A DNA stretch of 64,000 nt from VRUE01 sp963817905. Its GTDB lineage: Bacteria; Actinomycetota; Thermoleophilia; Solirubrobacterales; 70-9. The position numbers and the translations under genes were made by a program. Below are positions 1 to 7,730 of the stretch, one piece after another. The stretch lies in contig CAWFPS010000003.1 in NCBI GenBank assembly GCA_963817905.1, positions 1,488,001-1,552,000 on the forward strand, in the 5' to 3' direction. Each line of letters starts with the position of its first letter. Positions within the stretch are counted from its first letter, which is position 1. The notes below the pieces were generated by a model, which did no database searches, had not been told where the DNA came from, and saw nothing but the letters and a program-made list of their open reading frames with translations.

Positions 1-148
1 GGGCGACGTAATAGAAACACGCACCAGCGCCGAGCCCGAACGCCATCTCCTCGCTGATCTCCACTCCGTGGTGGCCAAGCAGGTTGCGCAGGGCAGTAGA
101 TCCGCAGTGGTGGCCGGGAGTGTGGACGTAGCCGGGAACGGTTGGCAC
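1..148 (-). CDS. BtrH N-terminal domain protein (partial, runs off window)
   Basis: The complement of the first 148 bases encodes 49 residues beginning VPTVPGYVHTPGHHCGSTAL and continuing through ISEEMAFGLGAG. The GHHCGSTAL..LL..HGV..SE..AFGLG pattern is typical of the BtrH N-terminal domain, a papain-like acyltransferase domain named after butirosin biosynthesis; the Cys after HH would be the nucleophile. The GTG at 148 is the only plausible start close to the motif, but its ribosome binding site is poor. The rest lies outside the window, so the substrate is unknown. It diverges from the PAP2 gene across a long inverted repeat. Confidence 0.6.
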   Translation of the reverse strand, partial: MPTVPGYVHTPGHHCGSTALRNLLGHHGVEISEEMAFGLGAGACFYYVA

Positions 149-179
149 GGAGGAGATTGTGATTGACCTTGGAGGGAGT

Positions 180-318
180 GGGGTGTCGGGGGCGTCTCGC
201 GGGTGCCTCGCGAAGCGGCCCCCGGCAAGGTGATCATCAGCCGCGAAGCGGCTCCATCTTCGTGAGCGAAGCGCCAGCGCAGCGAACATAGGCACCGGCG
301 AGACGCCCCCGACACCCC
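180..318. repeat. Long inverted repeat, 28-bp arms, 83-nt loop
   Basis: Bases 180-207 and 291-318 are reverse complements at 27 of 28 positions (arm starts GGGGTGTCGGGGGCG). The 83-base loop holds two copies of CGCGAAGCGG and a further GCGAAGCGCC. It fills most of the 186-bp gap between two divergent genes, so it is not an ordinary terminator. It matches in style the repeats at 9578-9645 and 37850-37916. Apart from this repeat I see no gene in 149-334. Confidence 0.85.
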
Positions 319-334
319 ATATCCTGCGCGGCCG

Positions 335-829
335 ATGAATGCACTCGACCTCAGGCTTCTCCACGCGATGCGTACTCGCGGGCACACGCCCGGCCTGGAG
401 AAAGCTGCCAAAGCGCTGGGGAAAGCTGGGAACAACGGGGCGATCTGGGTTGTGATCTCGCTGATCATCCTCGCCGCGACCGATTCCAATGGCGAGGCCT
501 GGTTCATCTGCGCGCTGTTGGCGCCGATCGCGATCGCGCTCAACTACCTGATCAAGCTGATCGTCAAGCGGCCGCGGCCGGTGCTGGAGGGGTTGCCGCC
601 GTTGGGTGGGGCGCCCAGTTCGCTGAGCTTTCCGTCGGCTCATGCGACCTCGGCATTTGCCGTGGCCACGGCGATGACGCGGGTCGATGGCTGGGGCGCG
701 CTCGCCTTCGTCCTCGCCTTCGCCCTGGCGCTCGGCCGGCCCTACTTGGGGATGCACTACCCATCCGACGTCCTTGCCGGCGCCATCCTCGGCGTCGCCC
801 TGGGCCTGATCGTGCCGCTCTCGCTATGA
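335..829 (+). CDS. PAP2-family membrane phosphatase
   Basis: A 164-aa integral membrane phosphatase of the phosphatidic acid phosphatase type 2 family. All three signature motifs are visible: KRPRP (KX6RP motif), SFPSAHATSAF (the PSGH motif, here PSAH) and RPYLGMHYPSDVLAG (SRX5HX3D motif), between hydrophobic helices. The family dephosphorylates lipid phosphates or undecaprenyl pyrophosphate with the active site facing outward; which substrate applies here cannot be read from the sequence. The first residues look soluble, then there are about five membrane segments. It sits 16 bp upstream of ychF on the same strand. Confidence 0.9.
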   Translation: MNALDLRLLHAMRTRGHTPGLEKAAKALGKAGNNGAIWVVISLIILAATDSNGEAWFICALLAPIAIALNYLIKLIVKRPRPVLEGLPPLGGAPSSLSFPSAHATSAFAVATAMTRVDGWGALAFVLAFALALGRPYLGMHYPSDVLAGAILGVALGLIVPLSL

Positions 830-845
830 AGCGAGGCGAGGTCAG

Positions 846-1919
846 ATGAAGGTCGGGATCGTCGGGTTGCCCAACGCGGGCAAGTCGACGCTGTTCAACG
901 CGCTCACCCAGGGCGGCGCCCAGACCGGCGACTATCCGTTCACCACAATCGAGCCCAACGTGGCGATCGCCCCGGTTGCCGACGAGCGGCTTGAGCAGGT
1001 CGCGGCCACCGTGCGCAGCTCCAAGCTGGAACCGGCGACGATTGCCTTCCACGACATCGCCGGCCTGGTCAAGGGCGCCTCGGATGGCGAGGGGCTCGGC
1101 AACCAGTTCCTCGCCTCGATCCGCGAGACCGACGCGATCTGCCACGTCGTCCGCTGCCATGCCGACTCCGGCGTGCCGCACCCCGACGGCCGTGTCGACC
1201 CGCTCGCCGACATCGAGACGATCGAGACCGAGCTGGTCCTCTCCGACTACGAGCAGGCCGAGCGCCGCCTGCACCGGGTCGGCAAGGGGGCGAAGTCCGG
1301 GGACGGCGAGGCGATCGCCGAGCGCGACTGGCTGGAGAAGGTTGTCGCCGCGCTGGCCGAGGGCAAGCCGGCCCGCTCCATCGCGGTCCCCGAGGCCGCC
1401 GCGCACGGCCCGCGCAACCTGCAGGCCCTCACCTCGAAGCCGATCCTCTACGTCGCCAACGTCGACGAGGGCGATGCCGAGCCGCCCGCCGCCGTGGCCG
1501 AGCACGCCGCCTCGGTCGGTGCCGGGGTGGTCGCCGTCAGCGCTCGGATCGAGGGCGAGCTGGCCGAGCTCGACCCGGCCGAAGCGGCGGAGATGCGCGA
1601 GTCCTACGGGGTCGAGGGCTCCGGCCTGGCCCGCCTCGTCCGTGCTGCCTATGACCTGCTCGAGCTGATCACCTTCTTCACCGCCGGCGAGGACAAGGAG
1701 GCGGTCGCCCGCCCGCTCGCCCGCGGCTCGACCGCCTGGGAGGCGGCCGCCACGATCCATACCGAGATCCAGGACGCCTTCGTCAAGGCCGAAGCGATCG
1801 GCTGGCAGGAGCTGGTCGAGTGCGGCGGCTACGCCCCGGCCCGCGACAAGGGCCTGCTGCGAATCGAGGGCCGCGATTACGTCGTCCAGGATGGCGACGT
1901 GATCACGATCAAGGTTTAG
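846..1919 (+). CDS. ychF: Redox-regulated ATPase YchF (Obg-family)
   Basis: A 357-aa protein of the universal YchF/OLA1 family, a ribosome-associated P-loop ATPase of the Obg group. Seen: G1 GLPNAGKST at the N-terminus, DYPFTTIEPN switch region, G3 DIAGLVKGASDGEGLGN, NVDE in place of the GTPase NKxD (which explains ATP preference in this family), a central coiled helical domain, and a C-terminal TGS domain ending DYVVQDGDVITIKV. Length is normal (about 360). ATG at 846 is preceded by GAGGCGAGG. It is probably co-transcribed with the PAP2 gene. Confidence 0.96.
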   Translation: MKVGIVGLPNAGKSTLFNALTQGGAQTGDYPFTTIEPNVAIAPVADERLEQVAATVRSSKLEPATIAFHDIAGLVKGASDGEGLGNQFLASIRETDAICHVVRCHADSGVPHPDGRVDPLADIETIETELVLSDYEQAERRLHRVGKGAKSGDGEAIAERDWLEKVVAALAEGKPARSIAVPEAAAHGPRNLQALTSKPILYVANVDEGDAEPPAAVAEHAASVGAGVVAVSARIEGELAELDPAEAAEMRESYGVEGSGLARLVRAAYDLLELITFFTAGEDKEAVARPLARGSTAWEAAATIHTEIQDAFVKAEAIGWQELVECGGYAPARDKGLLRIEGRDYVVQDGDVITIKV

Positions 1920-2050
1920 AGCCCTGCAAACCTGCGCATCTCGCGGTCCTCGGTCGGGCTGGATCGGGTCACGCACCAAATGTGCGCTCCCCTCACCAGC
2001 CTCCCTGCGTCCCACGACCTGCTTGGTTTTCGGGCTCTAGGGTTAGTGGA

Positions 2051-3040
2051 ATGGACGAAGGCGGACGCTTCCCCGGGGTCGCGGCAAAGGCCGGCCACTA
2101 CGAGAGCTTCTACCTCAAGGCCTGCCGGCCCGGCGGCGGGCGGGCGATCTGGATTCGCCACACGGTCCACAAGCGGCCCGGCGCCGAGCCGACCGCCTCG
2201 ATCTGGTTCGTCCTCTTCGACCGTGAGGCGGAGGGACCGCGGGCGACCAAGCTGACCGTGCCGGCGGGGGAGCTCTCGGCCCCGATCGGGGCCTGGATTA
2301 GGGTCGCCGGCGCCGAGGTCGGCCCCGGTCGGGCCAGCGGCTCAATCGAGACCGAGGCGCTGAACGCCTCCTGGGACCTGACCTTCGTTGGCGACGCCGA
2401 GCCCTGCAAGTACCTGCCGGCCGACTGGCTCTACGAGGCGCCGGTGCCGAAAACGAAGTTCGTCGCGCCCTTTCCGAGCGCCCACTTCAGCGGCCGCCTG
2501 GAGATCGGCGACGAGGCAATCGACCTGGACGCGTGGCCGGGGATGGTCGGCCACAACTGGGGCAGCGAGCACGCCGAGCGTTGGGTCTGGCTGGAGGGCA
2601 CCGGCTTCGCCGGGGAGGCCGGCGCCTACTTCGACGCCGGCGCCGCCCGGGTCAAGGCCGGTCCCTGGACGACGCCCTGGCTGCCCTCCGGGATGCTGGT
2701 CCTCGACGGCGAGGCGCACCGGCTCGGCGGCCTCGGCCAGATCGGCTCCGCCTCGATCGAGCCGACCCCGACCGCCTGCGACTTCACCCTCCCCGGTCGC
2801 GACATCGTCGTCCGCGGCCGCGTCTCCGCTCCCCGCAAGGACTTTGTCGGCTGGGTCTACGCCGATCCCAAGGGCCCCGAGCACAACACCCTCAACTGCT
2901 CGGTCGCCGACCTCGAGCTGACCGTCGAACGCCCCGCCCAGCCGCCCCGCCGACTCACCCTCAGCGCCGGCGGCGCTTACGAGTTCGGCCTCCACGAGAC
3001 CGACCACGGCATCCCGATCCAGCCCTACCCGGACGGTTGA
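2051..3040 (+). CDS. Lipocalin-like (CrtC/AttH-type) hypothetical protein
   Basis: A 329-aa protein without signal peptide. The start is taken at ATG 2051 because upstream in-frame sequence overlaps ychF and is low quality. It is rich in beta-strand patterns; the central stretch MVGHNWGSEHAERWVWLEG resembles the conserved core of the CrtC/AttH/tocopherol-cyclase lipocalin-like group, in which a barrel binds hydrophobic ligands. That assignment is from motif resemblance only. The stop overlaps the TTG start of the next gene (TTGA), so the two are translationally coupled. Confidence 0.6.
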   Translation: MDEGGRFPGVAAKAGHYESFYLKACRPGGGRAIWIRHTVHKRPGAEPTASIWFVLFDREAEGPRATKLTVPAGELSAPIGAWIRVAGAEVGPGRASGSIETEALNASWDLTFVGDAEPCKYLPADWLYEAPVPKTKFVAPFPSAHFSGRLEIGDEAIDLDAWPGMVGHNWGSEHAERWVWLEGTGFAGEAGAYFDAGAARVKAGPWTTPWLPSGMLVLDGEAHRLGGLGQIGSASIEPTPTACDFTLPGRDIVVRGRVSAPRKDFVGWVYADPKGPEHNTLNCSVADLELTVERPAQPPRRLTLSAGGAYEFGLHETDHGIPIQPYPDG

Positions 3041-3999
3041 GCAGGCTGAATCGCACCGGCGCCCGCCGCTACTGGTGGATCTGGGCGGCGGTCATACCGA
3101 TCCTGACCTGGACCGCGATCCGCCTCTTCGGCCTCGAGGGCGGCTACCCGCTGGTCGCGATGATGGCCTTCACTCCCTACGTCGCGATCGCCGCCCTGCT
3201 CGTCACCGGGGTTTCGTTGGCGCTGCGCAACTGGGCCGCGGCAACCTTGGCCGGGCTGGCGATGCTCTGTCTCGGGGCGGCGGTCCTGCCGCGCGCGTTC
3301 GGCAGCGAAACGGTGGATGCCGCCGGGCACGAGACGCTGAGCGTGCTCTCGACCAACATCCACCACGGCACCGCCGACCCCGACGCCGTCCTCGCCCTGG
3401 TTGACCGCTACCACCCCGACCTGCTCAGTGTGCAGGAGCTGACCCCAACCTTCGCCGCGAAGTTGAGGCGTGCTGGGATTGCGAGCCGCCTGCCCGAATC
3501 GATGCTGCTGGTCCACCGGAATGCCAGCGGCGCCGGTCTCTACTCGCGCCTGCCGTTGACGCCGCTGCCGCACCAAACGCGTTTCTTCTTCCGCATGCCG
3601 CGGGCAGCGCTGGCCATGCCCGACGGCCGCCGCCTGCGCGTGGTCGGCGTCCATCCCTACCCGCCTCTCAGCGCCCACAGTGGAACCTGGGAAGCGTCGC
3701 TGCAGAGCCTGCCGAGTGCCGGGAGGGGCACCCCCTGGGTGCTGGCCGGCGACTTCAACGGGACCCTCGACCAGGCCGAGTTCCGGGCCGTGGTCGACCG
3801 CGGCTACGACGACGCCGGTGCAATCGCCGGCAGGGGCCTGGAGCCGACCTTCCCGACCATGGGCCACCGCCTGCTGCCGCCGACGGTCGCCATCGACCAC
3901 GTCCTCGCCGACCGCCGCCTCGGCATCGCCAGCTACGGCGTCGACGAGTTGCCCGGCAGCGACCACCGGGCCATTCACGCCGAGATCGTCCTTCCCTAA
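3037..3999 (+). CDS. Membrane-anchored endonuclease/exonuclease/phosphatase-family protein
   Basis: A 320-aa protein. Residues 8-90 contain three hydrophobic helices; the remainder is an EEP-fold domain with STNIHHG, VQEL, VLAGDFNG, AIDHVLAD and the terminal SDHRAI motif, the metal and catalytic residues of the DNase I/sphingomyelinase superfamily. The domain probably faces outside and may cleave a phosphodiester in lipid or DNA. The TTG start overlaps the preceding stop by TTGA, and the reading frame shows no better start. The 3' end overlaps the convergent SpoIID gene by 4 bp. Confidence 0.85.
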   Translation: MSRLNRTGARRYWWIWAAVIPILTWTAIRLFGLEGGYPLVAMMAFTPYVAIAALLVTGVSLALRNWAAATLAGLAMLCLGAAVLPRAFGSETVDAAGHETLSVLSTNIHHGTADPDAVLALVDRYHPDLLSVQELTPTFAAKLRRAGIASRLPESMLLVHRNASGAGLYSRLPLTPLPHQTRFFFRMPRAALAMPDGRRLRVVGVHPYPPLSAHSGTWEASLQSLPSAGRGTPWVLAGDFNGTLDQAEFRAVVDRGYDDAGAIAGRGLEPTFPTMGHRLLPPTVAIDHVLADRRLGIASYGVDELPGSDHRAIHAEIVLP

Positions 4000-5099
4000 C
4001 CGGCGACCTTGCGGAAGCCCATCCAGGTGCTGTAGCCGCCGAGGGCGACCTCGAGCTGTTCGCCGCTCACCGTGCTGGCGCCGCCGGTGCCGAAGAGCTT
4101 GGCGGTGACGATGCGGGGGGAGACGCCGCGTTTGGTGACTACTACCTTCTTCAGGCGTCCCTTGAGATACGCGCCGAGCTTGGCGCTGATTTCGGGGCCG
4201 GAGAAGCGCAGGGTCCAGTTGTGCAGCGGGCAGTAGTGGTCGTAGGGGTCGGCGACGCTGGTCAGGTAGGGGACGGGCGGGCCGAAGAAGACGTTCTCGA
4301 CGCTCTCCGTCCGCCCGCCCGAGCAGGCCGAGAAGAACGTCTCGGCGATCTCGTCGCCGTACATCACCACCTGGCCCTTGGTCGAGGCGGCGGCGGCGTT
4401 GGTCGAGGGCGTCTCGCTGGCGAGGCCCTCATAGACCTGGCTGCGGGTGTCGGCGTAGAGGTCGAAGCCGTTGCCGCCGACACTGGCCGTGAGGGCGAAC
4501 GAGCGCGACTCGACCGCCTGTGTCTGCAGCTCGGCCGCGGGCCAGGATGGCGGCGACTCGTTGGCGATCACGCCCCTGACGTACTGCTCGAGTGCCAGCG
4601 CGTTGACCGTGTTCAGCGACCTCGAGTCGCTTTCGGTCGGCACCACCTCGAGCGCACCCCGGTAGGTGCCGGAACCGGCGATCGCGATCCGCCCGTGCCC
4701 GGCGGCGCGTAGCTTGCGCCCGCAGTTGGCCAGCGTCTTGCCGCCGGAGCTACGCAGCTTCACCCGCCCGCGGTTGCGATGCGCCCGATAGCTCCGCGCC
4801 GGGCTGAGCGCCCGCCCGCAGGCGCTGGTCGCGCCGGAGAAGCCGACGTCGTTTGGCGAGACGTCGAGCAGGACGCGGACGATCCGCGTGCCCCTCACCT
4901 GTCCGATCGTCGTCCCCTTGTAGTAGTGGGCGAGGATGAAGCGGTAGCCCTTGCCGTGCAGGGCGTAGCCGTAGGCGCCGTACTGGCTGACCCCGACCCC
5001 GTGCCCGAAGCCATGCCCGCGCACCACCCAGTTGACGCTGGCCTGGGCGCTGCTCGCGCAAAGCAGGAAGAGAGCGAGGGCTGCGATTCGTATCCGCAT
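3996..5099 (-). CDS. Secreted SpoIID/LytB-domain protein
   Basis: A 367-aa secreted protein: signal peptide IRIAALALFLLCASSAQAS, then GHGFGHGVGVSQYGAYGYA, a leading motif of the SpoIID/LytB family, then LEQYVRGVIANESPPSWP and YADTRSQVYEG through ETFFSACSGGRTESVENVF. SpoIID is a lytic transglycosylase of peptidoglycan; the Glu in ANESPPSW corresponds to its catalytic Glu. ATG 5099 is used; GTG 5102 is an alternative. The gene stands alone, facing away from the aldehyde dehydrogenase gene across a 47-bp palindrome. In this non-sporulating context it is probably a cell-wall remodelling enzyme. Confidence 0.9.
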   Translation of the reverse strand: MRIRIAALALFLLCASSAQASVNWVVRGHGFGHGVGVSQYGAYGYALHGKGYRFILAHYYKGTTIGQVRGTRIVRVLLDVSPNDVGFSGATSACGRALSPARSYRAHRNRGRVKLRSSGGKTLANCGRKLRAAGHGRIAIAGSGTYRGALEVVPTESDSRSLNTVNALALEQYVRGVIANESPPSWPAAELQTQAVESRSFALTASVGGNGFDLYADTRSQVYEGLASETPSTNAAAASTKGQVVMYGDEIAETFFSACSGGRTESVENVFFGPPVPYLTSVADPYDHYCPLHNWTLRFSGPEISAKLGAYLKGRLKKVVVTKRGVSPRIVTAKLFGTGGASTVSGEQLEVALGGYSTWMGFRKVAG

Positions 5100-5156
5100 C
5101 ACCGAGACAACAGGTTCGCGCTTTAGGAGTCGCGGCCTGCCTGCACTACCCTGAGC

Positions 5157-5203
5157 TTCCGGTGCGCTTTATGTGGTCATAGGCCACATAAAGCGCACCG
5201 GAA
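5157..5203. repeat. 47-bp palindrome, copy 1, in aldehyde dehydrogenase leader
   Basis: Perfect 20-bp arms: TTCCGGTGCGCTTTATGTGG at 5157-5176 and its exact complement at 5184-5203, with 7 bases between. It ends 16 bp before the ATG at 5220 and just before the ribosome binding site AAAGGAG. A near-identical copy lies at 39542-39588 before the methylmalonyl-CoA mutase gene. It could be an operator for a dimeric regulator, an attenuating hairpin, or a small dispersed repeat. Confidence 0.88.
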
Positions 5204-5219
5204 CCCGAAAGGAGAGCGG

Positions 5220-6647
5220 ATGGCGAGCGATCACAAGCTGTTGGTGGCCGGTGAGTGGTTGGAGACCGGCGAGTGGGGGGAGGTGCTCAGCCCCTATGAC
5301 GGGACCGTGGTCGGGCGGGTTGCCGAAGGCGACGCCGCGCTCGTCGACCGGGCTGCAGTGGCCGCCCGCGAGGCCTTCGAGAGCGCCGAGTTCCCCCAGC
5401 ACGCCCGCGCCGCCCTGCTCGACCGCGCCGCGCACCTTGTCGGCGAGCGCACTGAGGATCTCGCCCTAACGATCGCCGCCGAGGCCGGCAAGCCGCTGAA
5501 GACCGCCCAGGTCGAGGCCGAACGCTGCGTCGACACACTCACCTTCTCCGCCACCGAGGCGCGGAAGCTGACCGGCGGCACGGTGCCGATGGAGGCCTCG
5601 CCGGCGGGCGTCGGCAAGCTCGGCGCGATGCTGCGCGTCCCCTACGGCGTGGTCGGCGCGATCAGCCCCTTCAACTTCCCGCTCAACCTCGTCGCCCACA
5701 AGCTCGGCCCGGCGATCGCCGCCGGCAACGCGATCGTCCTCAAGCCCGCCGGCCAAACCCCGATCTCGGCCCTGAAGCTGGCCGCGATACTGGTCGAGGC
5801 GGGCCTGCCCGAGGGCTGGCTCAGCGTCATCCCCGGCCCCGGCTCGGAGGTCGGCAACGCGATCGTCGAGCACGAGCTGACCCGCGCCCTCACCTTCACC
5901 GGCTCGGCAGGGGTCGGCTGGGGCATCCGCAGTCGCGTCCCCCACAAGAAGGTCAACCTCGAGCTCGGCTCCAACGCGCCGCTGCTCGTCCACGCCGACG
6001 GCGACTGGGAGGCCGCCGCCGACAAGGCCAAGCTGCACGCCTTCTCCCACGCCGGCCAGAGCTGCATCTCGATCCAGCGCATCCTCGTCCACGCCGACGT
6101 GGCCGACGCCTTCACCGAGCGCCTCGTCGCCAGCACCGCCGAGCTGCGGGTCGGCGACCCGCTCGATCCGGCGACCGACGTCGGCCCGCTGATCTCCCCC
6201 GGCGACCGCGACCGGGTCAAGCGGTGGATCGACGAGGCGGTCGCCGAAGGCGCCGAGCTGCTCTGCGGCGGCGAGCTCCTCGACGAGGGCCGCTGCCTGG
6301 CCCCGACCCTGCTCGGCTCGCCGCCGCGCGAGGCCAAGGTCTGGTGCGAGGAGATCTTCGGCCCGGTGGCGACGATCGACCGCTACACCGACTTCGCCGA
6401 GGCCCTGGCGATGGCCAACGACTCCAAGTTCGGCCTCCAGGCCGGCGTCTTCACCCGCGACATGGGCCGCGGCCTGGAGGCGGCCAACAAGCTCGAGTTC
6501 GGCGGCGTCCTGATCAACGAGGTCCCCACCTTCCGCGCCGACCAAATGCCCTACGGCGGCGTCAAGGACTCCGGCAACACCCGCGAGGGCCCCGCCTTCG
6601 CCGTCCAGGAGCTAACCGAGGAGCGCTTCATCGCCCTGCAGGGATAG
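5220..6647 (+). CDS. NAD(P)-dependent aldehyde dehydrogenase
   Basis: A 475-aa cytosolic aldehyde dehydrogenase of the ALDH superfamily. Visible: AISPFNFPLNLVAHK, GNAIVLKPAGQTP (cofactor binding), FTGSAGVGWG, general-base Glu in LELGSNAPL, catalytic Cys282 in HAGQSCIS, and EEIFGPVATI. The NAPLLV form after the Glu and the overall length fit the lactaldehyde/glyceraldehyde-3-phosphate (non-phosphorylating) branch, but the substrate cannot be fixed. The start ATG follows AAAGGAG by 6 bp. The leader is a perfect palindrome shared with the mutase gene, which suggests shared control. It could supply the aldehyde-oxidising step after the decarboxylase at 10420, a guess from proximity. Confidence 0.93.
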   Translation: MASDHKLLVAGEWLETGEWGEVLSPYDGTVVGRVAEGDAALVDRAAVAAREAFESAEFPQHARAALLDRAAHLVGERTEDLALTIAAEAGKPLKTAQVEAERCVDTLTFSATEARKLTGGTVPMEASPAGVGKLGAMLRVPYGVVGAISPFNFPLNLVAHKLGPAIAAGNAIVLKPAGQTPISALKLAAILVEAGLPEGWLSVIPGPGSEVGNAIVEHELTRALTFTGSAGVGWGIRSRVPHKKVNLELGSNAPLLVHADGDWEAAADKAKLHAFSHAGQSCISIQRILVHADVADAFTERLVASTAELRVGDPLDPATDVGPLISPGDRDRVKRWIDEAVAEGAELLCGGELLDEGRCLAPTLLGSPPREAKVWCEEIFGPVATIDRYTDFAEALAMANDSKFGLQAGVFTRDMGRGLEAANKLEFGGVLINEVPTFRADQMPYGGVKDSGNTREGPAFAVQELTEERFIALQG

Positions 6648-6648
6648 T

Positions 6649-6688
6649 ATCCCTACTATAGTTTTGATATAAAAACTATAGTAGGGAT
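6649..6688. promoter_or_regulatory. Perfect 17-bp palindrome before the MNT/HEPN pair (probable operator)
   Basis: ATCCCTACTATAGTTTT at 6649-6665 is exactly complementary to 6672-6688, with loop GATATA. It starts just after the aldehyde dehydrogenase stop codon and ends 6 bp before the ATG of the winged-helix/MNT gene. It is very A+T-rich for this genome and contains -10-like hexamers (TATAGT at 6677-6682), so promoter and operator probably coincide and the message may be nearly leaderless. It could also end transcription of the upstream gene. Confidence 0.75.
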
Positions 6689-6694
6689 GGTTCG

Positions 6695-7315
6695 ATGGAC
6701 TTTGCTCACCCACTTCGCGTGGTCTCGCCGACGTTGGATGGCGATGTTCTCACTGTGCTCGCCGGTGCCGAGGAGGAGTTCAGTGGTCGCAGCATCCATC
6801 GCCTGCTTGCCAGTGGTTCGGAGCCCGGTGTCAGGAAAGCAGCGGATCGCCTGGTTGAGCAGGGAATCGTCCTCAGGCGCCGCGCCGGGCGGGCCAATCT
6901 CTATCGGCTCAATCGCGACCACCTGAGCGCCGAGGCCGTCGAACGCCTGGCCGAAGCCCGATTCCAATTGATTGGATGGCTCCGCAGGACGATCGCCCTG
7001 TGGGACACCCAACCCTTCTGCGCAGCGATATTTGGATCGGTGGCTCGCGGGCGGGCGGGCATGGGCAGCGACCTTGACCTTCTTGTGGTTCGGCCGGCCG
7101 AGGTTGAGGAAGATTCGGCCACCTGGTCCGATCAGCTTGGTGCCCTTGAACGCTCAGCAACCCTGAAGACGGGCAATGACGCCCGGATCGTCGAACTTGG
7201 GGAGCGGGAGCTCTCTCAAGCGGGCCCGCTGCTCGAGAACGTGCTCCAGGAGGGGATAGAGCTCTCCGGTTCGCTTGAACTTCTCGGTAAGGCCCTTGGA
7301 GACGATCGAGGGTGA
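6695..7315 (+). CDS. Winged-helix/MNT nucleotidyltransferase fusion (antitoxin candidate)
   Basis: A 206-aa protein with two parts. Residues 5-75 form a winged helix (GRSIHRLL, VRKAADRLVEQGIVLRRRAGRANLYRLN), and residues 105-140 form a minimal nucleotidyltransferase domain with GSVARGRAGMGSDLDLLVV, the GSxARG...SDxDL active-site signature. MNT proteins are usually paired with HEPN proteins as toxin-antitoxin modules in which MNT modifies the toxin. Here the DNA-binding part probably autoregulates through the palindrome at 6649-6688. The stop overlaps the HEPN-like gene start by GTGA. Confidence 0.85.
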   Translation: MDFAHPLRVVSPTLDGDVLTVLAGAEEEFSGRSIHRLLASGSEPGVRKAADRLVEQGIVLRRRAGRANLYRLNRDHLSAEAVERLAEARFQLIGWLRRTIALWDTQPFCAAIFGSVARGRAGMGSDLDLLVVRPAEVEEDSATWSDQLGALERSATLKTGNDARIVELGERELSQAGPLLENVLQEGIELSGSLELLGKALGDDRG

Positions 7316-7722
7316 CCACGAGATTTCGCGAGTGCGACGAGAGGATCTCGGCGGGCCGCCTCCGCAAGGCCCGTCAATTTCGGGACGCTGCGAAGACAAT
7401 TCGCGAGTTCGCCGACGACGAAGCCGAAGTCGGCGACGCGTTCGTCACCCTCTGTGTTCAGGCAGGAATCGCGGCAGCGGACACGATTTGCTGCGAGGCT
7501 CTCGGCCGTCACGCGCAGGGCGACGATCACAATCAGGCAATCTCAGAGCTCGCGAAGGTGAAGCCCGACGGCGAGACGCTCAGCAACGATCTGCGCGCCC
7601 TGCTGCAGATGAAGCCCCGTGCCGAGTACGGACCGATTCCGATTTCGGCAGCACAGCGGAAGCGCGCCTGGCGTCGAGCCGAGAAACTGGTCGACGCGGC
7701 GAAGGCTCGCCACGTTTCCTGA
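7312..7722 (+). CDS. HEPN-like partner of the MNT protein (toxin candidate)
   Basis: A 136-aa all-helical protein starting GTG within the stop of the MNT gene. The pattern ARQFRDAAKTIREFA...VTLCVQAGIAAADTICC and the C-terminal MKPRAEYGPIPIS..RKRAWRRAEKLVDAA fit the HEPN fold found next to MNT domains. The canonical RX4-6H ribonuclease motif is absent: the arginine of PRAEYG is not followed by a histidine at the right distance. It is therefore either a variant HEPN or an inactive partner. Assignment rests on operon context and helix pattern. Confidence 0.65.
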   Translation: MTTRFRECDERISAGRLRKARQFRDAAKTIREFADDEAEVGDAFVTLCVQAGIAAADTICCEALGRHAQGDDHNQAISELAKVKPDGETLSNDLRALLQMKPRAEYGPIPISAAQRKRAWRRAEKLVDAAKARHVS

Positions 7723-7730
7723 CCGATCCG

